A DNA stretch of 43,099 nt from Nitrospiria bacterium. Its GTDB lineage: Bacteria > Nitrospirota > UBA9217. Below, one piece after another: positions 23,881 to 30,697 of the stretch. Location: contig CAKKPG010000089.1 of NCBI GenBank assembly GCA_919901555.1, forward strand, positions 1-43,099. Direction: 5' to 3'. Within the stretch, counting starts at the first letter, position 1. Each line of letters begins with the position of its first letter. The notes below the pieces were generated by a model. The model did not search any database. It saw nothing but the letters and a program-made list of their open reading frames with translations, and was not told where the DNA came from. The position numbers and the translations under genes are program-made.

Positions 23881-24116
23881 TGGATGCCGTTCTGCTCGAC
23901 ACGACAGTGGTGAGCCTTCTGCATCCGAAGAAAAAAGGCAACCCGCTTCGCGCCAGGTATGAGGCGCACATGACCGGGAAGGTTCTCGCCCTGAGCTTTC
24001 AGAGTGTTGCCGAGCTATGGTCGTGGGCGGGTGTCCGACCTGAGATGGCATGGAGTTACGGCCCTGATGGGTTTCACTGGGCAGGCTTTTACCTTGCCTT
24101 TTCGATATATTTGTAA
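23880..24116 (+). pseudogene. VapC-like PIN-domain toxin, N-terminal fragment
   Basis: The first ~50 residues are a PIN N-terminus: MDAVLLDTTVVSLLHP has the first catalytic Asp, and SFQSVAELWSWA carries the next acidic residue (Glu). After that the sequence leaves the family and stops at residue 78; intact VapC proteins are about 130 residues. The fragment is directly followed by a HEPN fragment with no start, which suggests that one deletion joined the two. Confidence 0.7.
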
Positions 24117-24416
24117 TATTCTGGAATACAGATAACCATACGACCGGATGAACAAAAAACGGCCGTCTACGTCAAGAACGTTGACGCCAACATTCCGTTT
24201 ACGCATGATCTCACAAACATAGCGGTGAAATCGGGTCTGCGGCTTTCTGAAGAACAAAAAGATCTCCTGGACGCGGTGACCGCGTTCAACATAAAAGCCA
24301 GATATCCCGATTATAAAAGCAGGTTTTACAGAAAGGCCACAAAAAGATTCACGGAAAACTACCTTGGGCAAATAAAGGATTTCAGAAAATGGCTCGTAAA
24401 GAAAATAAAAGAGTAA
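24117..24416 (+). pseudogene. HEPN-domain protein, lacking its N-terminus
   Basis: The frame is open from 24117 with no usable start. The C-terminal ~90 residues fit HEPN proteins: TAVYVKNVDANIPFTHDLTNIA, LRLSEEQKDLLDAVTAFNIKARYPDY, and a basic RKATKRFTENYLGQIKDFRKWLVKKIKE tail, each cited in part. The first helices, which pack the dimer, are gone. It overlaps the MNT gene by 28 bases, the normal HEPN-MNT arrangement in which HEPN is the toxic RNase and MNT the antidote. Confidence 0.7.
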
Positions 24417-24712
24417 TTCTTGGGAAGATAAAAGAGTATGTCGCGGTGCTGCGGGAAAATGGTGTCAAGGTGTGGCGGCTGTACCTTTTCGGCTCCTATG
24501 CCTCGGGCGCCGCGGCAGCGCACAGCGACATCGATCTCGCCGTCTTTTTGAACAAAGCCGATATCGACGGCTTCCGTGAAGATTTGAAGCTCATGCGCCT
24601 CAGAAGAAAAGTCGATCTTCGCATAGAGCCGCATGCGTTCGCGCGCACGGATTTCAAGCAGCCGGACCCTTTTATCAAGGAGATCGTGGCCAAGGGCATG
24701 CGGATTGTTTAG
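24389..24712 (+). CDS. mntA: MNT-type nucleotidyltransferase antitoxin
   Basis: A 107-residue minimal nucleotidyltransferase. The motif GSYASGAAAAHSDIDLAVFL (about residues 35-54) has the GSxxxG plus SDxDL arrangement of the superfamily, and KVDLRIEPHAF provides the third acidic residue. Characterised MNT antitoxins AMPylate and silence HEPN toxins. Here the HEPN partner has lost its N-terminus, so the antitoxin is likely an orphan. The start lies inside the HEPN coding region (overlap 28 bases). Confidence 0.85.
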   Translation: MARKENKRVILGKIKEYVAVLRENGVKVWRLYLFGSYASGAAAAHSDIDLAVFLNKADIDGFREDLKLMRLRRKVDLRIEPHAFARTDFKQPDPFIKEIVAKGMRIV

Positions 24713-24773
24713 CGGGGCACCGGTACGCAGTATTGCATTCTCCGTGATGCCTATTCATCATGAACGTCAGCGC

Positions 24774-25221
24774 GAAGCCGGCTGGAAGTTCACCCCGTTA
24801 GAGCAACCTATCACACTATTATATATTACTGCCATATATAACAATCTGTAGACGATGACAATCAGGTTCATGGCAAGATGCTGTGGGTAATATGCCTTGA
24901 AGATAGCAATGATGAATAGAGATAAAATTCAAGCAGTTACCACGGAAAAGGCCACGGAATATCACGGATACAATAATGAATACCTTGTTACATGAAGAGT
25001 TGACGTATAAAATTATTAAGAAGGGTCTTTTGATTGTTCCGTGTAATTCCGTGAAAATCCGTGGTAAGCAAGTAGTAAAGGGTTTTCCCCGCGTCTCGGT
25101 GGTGAATCTGGACGTTAAGGGGCATAATGGCACCCATACTTTCGTGCCAAGAGCCGACAATTATTCACTGACTCAGGACGGAATTTTCTAACGGGGTGAA
25201 GCAATTCATCTTTGGCCGGCT
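24774..25221. mobile_element. ~450-bp element with inverted ends, carrying a GxxExxY stub
   Basis: The inner ends TTCACCCCGTTAGA (24789-24802) and TCTAACGGGGTGAA (25187-25200) are perfect 14-bp inverted repeats. Just outside, AGCCGGC (left) and GCCGGCT (right) pair too, with different spacing. Inside are two copies of an ACCACGGAAAA-type repeat in opposite orientations (about 24938 and 25041). No intact gene is present; the only coding trace is a GxxExxY start. Confidence 0.5.
24976..25014 (+). pseudogene. GxxExxY family protein, N-terminal stub
   Basis: The codons MNTLLHEELTYKII match the usual start of GxxExxY proteins. The similarity ends after about 13 residues; the following open frame to 25191 is low-complexity repeat DNA. 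GxxExxY genes elsewhere are often flanked by the same ACCACGGAA repeats, and these are present on both sides here. Confidence 0.45.
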
Positions 25222-25300
25222 TTTCTTTTCAGAGGACACATGTGGCAACGGTGGAAATTTCGGGGACGTCAAGGACAAAGAAACGACCCTATTTCGTCTC

Positions 25301-25382
25301 ATGTAATTGACGGGCTCTGTAAGCTGTTATAGAGGGCAGTCCGGCGCAGGACAATCCGCTATAAGCGGCAACGGGTTAAAGA
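25301..25382. repeat. dispersed ~77-bp repeat, copy 1
   Basis: Matches 27037-27113. The shared core is ATGTAATTGA, then GGGCTCTGTAAGCTGTTATA, with decreasing similarity afterwards (ACAATnCGCTATAnGCGG). Within each copy TGTTATAG and CTATAAGCGG could pair into an imperfect hairpin. The two copies bracket the RadC-like and dinD genes. Confidence 0.65.
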
Positions 25383-25389
25383 TTTTTCG

Positions 25390-25431
25390 ATGGCGAAAAA
25401 AAAGATAAAAGAGGAACAGGGATCATTATGA
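25390..25431 (+). CDS. possible 13-residue leader peptide before the RadC-like gene
   Basis: An ATG at 25390 opens a short frame, MAKKKIKEEQGSL, whose TGA overlaps the ATG of the RadC-like gene (ATGA at 25428-25431). The ribosome site for the larger gene (GAGGAACAGGG) lies inside this peptide. It could couple translation, but such short frames also arise by chance. Confidence 0.25.
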   Translation: MAKKKIKEEQGSL

Positions 25432-26039
25432 GAGTAAAGCTCACCAAAGCGCAAAGGATACGGGTACTCAATTCAGTCGATGTTTACGAGGTCATGCAGC
25501 GCATCCTGCTTCGCGAGAACAAGATCGACCGCAACAAGGAGCATTTCTGGGTCGTCTGCCTGTCCAACAGCAACAAGATCCTGCTGATCGAGCTGGTCAG
25601 CCTCGGCACCATGAAGAAAAGCCTCGTGGACCCCACGGAGGTGTTCAGCTTCGCGCTCCAGAAGCGGGCGGCCCAGTTGATCATGGTCCACAACCATCCG
25701 GGCGGGTCATTGCAGCCTTCGCCGGAGGACACGGACATAACCGACCGCATGTACCAGGTCGGCCTGTTTTTGGACCTCCCGGTGATCGATCATCTTATTA
25801 TCACGGAAAGAAAATTCTACAGCTTCAAGGACTCGGGGCTTCTCGCGGAGCTGAGCAAGAGCGAGAAGTATGTGCTCAAATACAAGAAGGAAGAGCAGCG
25901 GATAAGGAAAGAGGGCGAGAAAAAGGGTCTTTTGAAAAAAGCCGTTGAGATGGCGAGAGCTTTGAAGAAGAAAGGGATTGACATGAAGGTGATAGCCGAA
26001 GTTTCCAAACTGTCGATAAAGCAAATTGAAAAAATGTGA
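25428..26039 (+). CDS. RadC-like JAB-domain protein with Rpn-like C-terminus
   Basis: A 203-residue protein. The JAB/MPN domain (residues ~1-130) has the metal site MVHNHPGGSLQPSPEDTDITD, cited in part, where the HxHPxG...SxxD pattern gives the zinc ligands. This is the RadC family, often carried by mobile elements and defence islands, with proposed roles in DNA processing that remain unclear. The N-terminal helix-hairpin-helix seen in chromosomal RadC is absent. The C-terminal ~60 residues are Lys-rich and end VIAEVSKLSIKQIEKM, similar to tails of Rpn/PD-(D/E)XK transposase-like proteins. A good ribosome site precedes the ATG. Confidence 0.8.
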   Translation: MRVKLTKAQRIRVLNSVDVYEVMQRILLRENKIDRNKEHFWVVCLSNSNKILLIELVSLGTMKKSLVDPTEVFSFALQKRAAQLIMVHNHPGGSLQPSPEDTDITDRMYQVGLFLDLPVIDHLIITERKFYSFKDSGLLAELSKSEKYVLKYKKEEQRIRKEGEKKGLLKKAVEMARALKKKGIDMKVIAEVSKLSIKQIEKM

Positions 26040-26119
26040 ATCACGTCAGCGAAAAATAAACATGCTGTGAACCAACGTCCCCCGAGATGTTCACAATGGT
26101 TTTGAAGAGGAAGGCTTTC

Positions 26120-26745
26120 ATGAAAAAAGAGATTATTATATCGCTGAGCAAAACATTCGAGGAATCGGCGTATGAACAGGACGGTGTCGAATACTGGCTT
26201 GCTCGCGACCTTCAGGTTTTACTTGATTACAGCGAATGGCGCAACTTCGCACAGGTTATTGACAAGGCAAAAACCGCCAGTAAAAATGCTGGCCAGAATG
26301 TTTCCGACCATTTTGTTGATGTCAACAAAATGGTGGAACTTGGGTCAGGAGCTCAAAGAGAAGTTGATGATATAATGCTGACTCGCTACGCTTCTTATCT
26401 GATAGCGCAGAATGGTGATCCTCGTAAAGAACGGATAGCCTTTGCGCAGAGCTACTTCGCGCTCCAGACGCGCAAGCAGGAACTTCTGGAAGAGCGAATT
26501 GCGCTTACCGAACGTCTTCAGGCGAGGGAAAAGCTGGTTACCACCGAGACCGAGCTGTCCAAAATCATTTATGATCGCGGCGTCGATGGCCAAGGATTCG
26601 GGCGCATACGGAGCAAAGGAGATCAAGCGCTGTTCGGCGGTCATACGACGATAAAAAACTTGAGCGTCGCGTAAAAACGCATGATAAAAAGCTCGTTAAC
26701 GGCGCCCAAAAGCTCAAGAGCATTGACGGCGTCGATGAGCATTAG
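26120..26745 (+). pseudogene. dinD: DinD-like protein, frameshifted and internally deleted
   Basis: The first ~165 codons are a clear DinD: ATG 26120 follows GAGGAAGG, and GVEYWLARDLQVLLDYSEW, NVSDHFVDVNKMVELGSGAQREVDDIMLTRYASYL and IAQNGDPRK are family-defining (cited in part). E. coli DinD is an SOS-induced inhibitor of RecA filaments. After LFGGHTT the frame shifts. The next frame (26641-26745) reads DDKKLERRVKTHDKK, resembling the KKVERRL stretch near the usual C-terminus, so about 60-80 residues of the middle were deleted together with the frame change. The +0 frame ends at 26674 with seven unrelated residues. Confidence 0.75.
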
Positions 26746-26845
26746 TGAGGATATGGGGACAGGATATGGGGACAGGTCTTGAAATATAAGTATAAGAAAC
26801 TGCCTTTTCAAGACGCGACCCCAAATATTGCGACCCCAAATATTT
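26746..26845. repeat. GGGGACAG-type repeats, traces of a REP-associated transposase unit
   Basis: Two tandem GATATGGGGACAG units (26751-26777) face two tandem GCGACCCCAAATATT units (26815-26844), and GTCTTGAAA pairs with TTTTCAAGAC between them. Sequences of this type commonly border IS200-like (Y1) REP-associated tyrosine transposase genes. No transposase remains. Confidence 0.45.
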
Positions 26846-26849
26846 CGGC

Positions 26850-27042
26850 GAGTTGACTCCCGCGGGTTTTAAGAAGATGGTGTCGAAGATGGACGTTCTC
26901 ACAAAACTGGAGACTATTTACCCCGTAGTTGGAGCGATAAAACCTGTGATCTCCGACGAGCATACGCAACAACGGGGTCAAGCTGGAAGTCGCGGCTAAA
27001 GTTAGTGCTCAACGTCTCGCGGACGGCATTAAAAAAATGTAA
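26850..27042 (+). pseudogene. unrecognised gene remnant with a frameshift
   Basis: One frame (26850-26999) reads ELTPAGFKKMVSKMDVLTKL and continues YPVVGAIKPVISDE. Near 26965 the coding character moves to another frame, which ends VKLEVAAKVSAQRLADGIKKM and stops at 27042. The charged helical style suggests a real former gene, but I do not recognise the family. The stop codon coincides with the start of the 27037 repeat. Confidence 0.35.
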
Positions 27043-27113
27043 TTGATGGGCTCTGTAAGCTGTTATAGAAGCGAGTTCGGCTCAGTACAATGCGCTATAG
27101 GCGGTAGCGGAAA
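27037..27113. repeat. dispersed ~77-bp repeat, copy 2
   Basis: Second copy of 25301-25382, diverged in its right half. It lies immediately before the dndA-like gene and may mark the edge of the segment that holds the RadC-like and dinD genes. Confidence 0.65.
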
Positions 27114-27163
27114 GCATCAAAAACATCAACGTCCCGGAGTCCCGGAGTCGTGCTAAATTTATT

Positions 27164-28294
27164 ATGATTTACCTTGACCACAATGCGACGACGCCGGTGC
27201 TGCCGGAGGTACTGGAGGCGATGATGCCGTACCTCACGACGGAATGGGGCAATCCGTCGAGCGCGTACAAGTTCGGTGCGAAAGTGAAGTCGGTTATAGA
27301 GACAGCGCGGGAGCAAGTAGCGGCTTTGATCGGGGCACACCCGTTGGAGATCATCTTCACTTCTTGCGCAACGGAGAGCAACAACGCCGCGATTCACGCC
27401 ACGCTCAAGGCGAATCCAAACAAGCGGCACATCGTCACGTCGGCAGTCGAACATTCCTCGGTGCTGAACTATTGCATGGCGCTGGAAAAGGAGGGCTATC
27501 GCGTCACATACCTGCCCGTTGACCATGACGGCTTGCTGAAACTGGCCGACCTCGAAAACGCCATCGGGGATGAGACTTCCGTCGTCTCGCTGATGTGGGC
27601 GAACAATGAGACGGGTGTGTTGTTTCCCGTGAAGGAAATTGCTGAGATTTGCCGGTCACGCGGAGTGCCGTATCACTGCGACGCGGTGCAGGCGGCGGGT
27701 AAAATCGAGATGGATGTTCGGAAACTTCCAGTTGATTACCTATCGCTGACAGGTCACAAGTTTCATGCGCCGAAAGGAATTGGCGCGCTATACGTCCGCC
27801 GAAAAACTCCGTTCTCACCGCTGATTCACGGGGGCCACCAAGAGCGCAATCTGCGCGGTGGCACGGAGAGCGTCCCGCTGATTGTCGGCATCGGCAAAGC
27901 CGCCGAGGCGGCTCGCCGTCACTCGCCCGACTACGAAAAGAAAGTCCGGCCGTTGCGTGACAACTTGGAGGAAGGCATGTTGAGTTCCATTCCAAACACG
28001 GAACTGAACGGCCACAAGACGCAGCGGCTGGCCAACACGACCAACATTACCTTTCACGGAATCGAATCAGAAGCGCTGCTCATCCTCCTTGACCAGGAAG
28101 GCATCTGCGCCTCATCCGGCTCCGCCTGTCTTGCCGATTCCGACGAACCCTCGCACGTCATCAAAGCGATGAAGCCAGCATCGGCAGCCTCACGGCAGAT
28201 GATCCGCTTCTCTCTTGGGAAAGCCAATTCGGCAGCGGATATCAAAGCTACAGTGACTGCGGTTCAGCGAGTGACTGAGTTGCTCCGTGCATAG
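27164..28294 (+). CDS. dndA: cysteine desulfurase DndA/IscS-like
   Basis: A 376-residue class V PLP-dependent aminotransferase. It begins with the family pattern YLDHNATTPVLPEV. The PLP lysine is in SLTGHKFHAPKG (Lys199), and the mobile-loop cysteine that carries the persulfide is in SSGSACLADSDEPSHV (Cys322). It releases sulfur from cysteine and in Dnd systems feeds DndC. The short loop and NifS-type signature also fit housekeeping IscS, but the position next to dndC-dndD favours DndA. Unusually it lies on the opposite strand, converging with the dnd operon (20-base gap). No Shine-Dalgarno site is visible; TGCTAAATT lies just before the ATG. Confidence 0.88.
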   Translation: MIYLDHNATTPVLPEVLEAMMPYLTTEWGNPSSAYKFGAKVKSVIETAREQVAALIGAHPLEIIFTSCATESNNAAIHATLKANPNKRHIVTSAVEHSSVLNYCMALEKEGYRVTYLPVDHDGLLKLADLENAIGDETSVVSLMWANNETGVLFPVKEIAEICRSRGVPYHCDAVQAAGKIEMDVRKLPVDYLSLTGHKFHAPKGIGALYVRRKTPFSPLIHGGHQERNLRGGTESVPLIVGIGKAAEAARRHSPDYEKKVRPLRDNLEEGMLSSIPNTELNGHKTQRLANTTNITFHGIESEALLILLDQEGICASSGSACLADSDEPSHVIKAMKPASAASRQMIRFSLGKANSAADIKATVTAVQRVTELLRA

Positions 28295-28314
28295 CTCGAT
28301 GGTCAACTGGCTCG

Positions 28315-29313
28315 CTACGTAAAAATAGCTTCGGCGAAGGTGGGAAAGTACCGGTACAACTCAGCGTACCGCTTGATGTCGGAAGGTGGAACACCGGGAA
28401 GAGTTAAAGCAGCCGCTGCAGCTTGTGGAAGCTGGGCGTTCAGATGGCGCATCTCTTTCATAGTGAGGCAAGGCACTTCGATTACATATGGTTCTTCTCC
28501 AAAATGAACAAAGTTAAGCTCACCGAACGAGCAGGCATCGAACTTTTGTTGCTCGCCAGCCTCGATGAAAATTCCTCCAACTGTCAGTATCAATGCGCCA
28601 TCGCTATGAATAAAATTGAAAACCTGCCGATAAACTATCTTCTTTTCCGCTGGCACAAGGGAGTTCCTAGCTGAGAGGGCTTCCTCAATCCCGCTATGAA
28701 TCAACCTGCGCGAAATCTTCGCAAGCCCCTTGCCCCGAAGCTCGCTACCCGCAATCTCCGGGGGCACACTGTTGCCAACTCGCTTGCGAAATCCGCGCAG
28801 ACGATATTCGTCGAGATTAAATGGCAAGCCCGTGTCTGCGGTGTATTGTTGGCGCGTCGCTTCGTCGGGGTCACGCTCAACATGTGCATTCATAGAAACG
28901 ACCAGCACACTGCCTGAGCATGCTCTGGCGCATACTGAGGTAACATCGGACAACACCGCTTCGTCCAGTTTCACGTCGTAATCAAGCCACACAATTGTCT
29001 TTGCCTGCCAATCCAATTCGGGTAGCACTTCGGAGGCTGGGCGGCAATCGAGGCGCACGCATTTGTAGGGCTTATTGAACTGAAAGCATTCCTCAGCATA
29101 CGCATCTTTTTCGATGCTCAGCATGTCATTCATCCCAAGAGCGCGATGGAATAAATGAAAGTCGCTGAAGTAAATAGAGCCGAAGCCCACGTAGCGGTAC
29201 GTTTCGATTTTGCCGAACGGATAGAGGCGACGGAAGGCTTCACAAAGCATCTTTCGCTCGATTGCTTTTGCGGGACGCAGTGAGTAGTTGATCTGACGAT
29301 AGCTACCGGCCAT
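28315..29313 (-). CDS. Dnd-associated 332-residue protein, possible methyltransferase-like fold
   Basis: The last gene of the dnd operon. I do not recognise a named family. Residues ~38-150 look like a Rossmann alternation: YRYVGFGSIYFSDF (a glycine-rich first strand and loop), DMLSIEKD (second strand ending in an acidic residue), CVRLDCRPASEVLP, then TIVWLDYD (strand four, similar in place to the catalytic motif of methyltransferases) and GSVLVVSMNAH. This order suggests SAM or nucleotide binding, but is inference. The C-terminal ~150 residues are of unknown fold (VGGIFIEAGEQQKF, PYVIEVPCLTMKEMRHLN). Its ATG overlaps the stop of the GHKL gene by one base (TAATG), so the two are strongly coupled and probably form one functional unit. 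Confidence 0.6.
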   Translation of the reverse strand: MAGSYRQINYSLRPAKAIERKMLCEAFRRLYPFGKIETYRYVGFGSIYFSDFHLFHRALGMNDMLSIEKDAYAEECFQFNKPYKCVRLDCRPASEVLPELDWQAKTIVWLDYDVKLDEAVLSDVTSVCARACSGSVLVVSMNAHVERDPDEATRQQYTADTGLPFNLDEYRLRGFRKRVGNSVPPEIAGSELRGKGLAKISRRLIHSGIEEALSARNSLVPAEKKIVYRQVFNFIHSDGALILTVGGIFIEAGEQQKFDACSFGELNFVHFGEEPYVIEVPCLTMKEMRHLNAQLPQAAAAALTLPGVPPSDIKRYAELYRYFPTFAEAIFT

Positions 29314-30683
29314 TACTCTTCCCCCTCATACTTCATGAAATACTCAAAGGTTTTTTCGCCCACAGCAATGAACGTTTGGACCTTGAGAAGCTGCTTTGCT
29401 TTCTCAACCTCGACCAAGGGCTTGCTGTACTGAATCTTCTGCATCCTCGGTCCGGGGGGCATGGGGCTGGGTTGGGGAGCAACAAAAGTCGGGGTAACCG
29501 TAAGCGCGTCGGTTCGCTTAGCTTCCGCACTTTGAATCGCTTGGTCGAGAGTCCCATCTGTGCTATCCCCGCTTTCAAATGCCGCTCTTTCCTTGGCCAA
29601 GTTGGACAGAAACGTGAGGACAGGCTTGGAAATCTCAATCATCTCCTGCTGCACGTTCTTGTAAACGGGAGAATCTACGTCAACGCCCGTTTTCGTGGTC
29701 GTCCACGGCAGCAGAGCAGCATTATCTGAGTCGAAATAAGCGTAACCGCGGAAATACGCAAAGTCTGGATGGTATTGGCGCATGCCGTGTGCCTGTCCCC
29801 AGATTGTCGTTGCTGTCTGGTCGGCGCGTATCACCAGACGTCCGTTACAGAACACATACCAGCCGCCTTCGTGCAAGCTCCTTTCGGCAACACCCGCAAA
29901 AAGCTTCACTTTCACAGGTGGGCCCGGCTGCCCGTCGAGAACCGCACGGGGGTATGTCTTTTCTACATACGCAGGTTTCAACTTGTCCGACACGAATAGC
30001 AACTGAGGCTCATGGCGCAGTGGGATCGTGTTGACCGTAATCGCTAGTCCTCGATCCATGCTTAGTGCGTGAGCAAGGCTCATCTCCTGCTTCAATCGCG
30101 TTAGGAAATTATCCAGGGCAAAATTTTCAGCTACTGTGTCGTAGAGTTGGTTGATCTCAATACGTGTGCCGATTTCCTCAGGCGACACGTTGGTAAGGTT
30201 TTCCTCAACGTTGCGAAACTCAAAGTGCCATTCGTCCGCCTTTTCGGGTTCGCCCATTGCCTTCCACTGTTCAACATCAATGTCCATGTCGAACCGAGAT
30301 GAGCTCGTAGTGGAGTAAACAGTAAAGTGCCGTCCCAGCTTAAAGAAAGTGCGCTTCATTCCAACTCCGAATTGTCCCACCGAGCCAGGCGTCAGGGGAG
30401 CGTCCTTTGGGCGACCAAACCGGAACGCATAATTCCGCGCAATATCAACAGGAATGCCGCCGCAGTTGTCAGCTATCTTGAGATGGTTTCTGTCAAGTTC
30501 CACGCGAACCCAGAGGCCATTGAAGTCTCCGTTTGCTTGCATGCGCCTTGCGCCGTCGACCGAATTGTCCACCAAGTCTAGGATAGCGCGAGTGAGCGGT
30601 ATATCCCGCGTGAGCATGTAAATGAAGAACTCCTTGGTCGGTGAGGCATTGATGCGCTTTGGGTCTTGTGGAGTTTCTGGCAC
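29313..30683 (-). CDS. GHKL (Hsp90/MORC-like) ATPase in the dnd operon
   Basis: A 456-residue protein with an N-terminal Bergerat ATP-binding fold. The N box is ILDLVDNSVDGARR (Asn at about residue 40), the G1 box is IADNCGGIPVDIA (about 70-82), and the lid region is GQFGVGMKRTFFKLG (about 103-117). These match HATPase_c_3 proteins such as MORC, MutL-like and Hsp90-like ATPases, which close as ATP-driven clamps. The second half (about 240-456) includes a GWYVFCNGRLVI strand seen in transducer domains of this class and a helical tail rich in Lys and Gln. No nuclease motif is evident. It starts 14 bases after the DndE-HerA gene and overlaps the next by one base. Confidence 0.85.
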   Translation of the reverse strand: MPETPQDPKRINASPTKEFFIYMLTRDIPLTRAILDLVDNSVDGARRMQANGDFNGLWVRVELDRNHLKIADNCGGIPVDIARNYAFRFGRPKDAPLTPGSVGQFGVGMKRTFFKLGRHFTVYSTTSSSRFDMDIDVEQWKAMGEPEKADEWHFEFRNVEENLTNVSPEEIGTRIEINQLYDTVAENFALDNFLTRLKQEMSLAHALSMDRGLAITVNTIPLRHEPQLLFVSDKLKPAYVEKTYPRAVLDGQPGPPVKVKLFAGVAERSLHEGGWYVFCNGRLVIRADQTATTIWGQAHGMRQYHPDFAYFRGYAYFDSDNAALLPWTTTKTGVDVDSPVYKNVQQEMIEISKPVLTFLSNLAKERAAFESGDSTDGTLDQAIQSAEAKRTDALTVTPTFVAPQPSPMPPGPRMQKIQYSKPLVEVEKAKQLLKVQTFIAVGEKTFEYFMKYEGEE

Positions 30684-30697
30684 AGTTTAGCCTCCGG

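Noticed and set aside
25015-25191. 71-residue ORF after the GxxExxY stub as a true gene
   Set aside because: After 13 residues it only translates ACCACGGAA-type repeats and the element end.
25301-25382. Integron attC site
   Set aside because: The hairpin lacks the conserved R' and R'' core sites and no integrase is present; only a repeated hairpin is supported.
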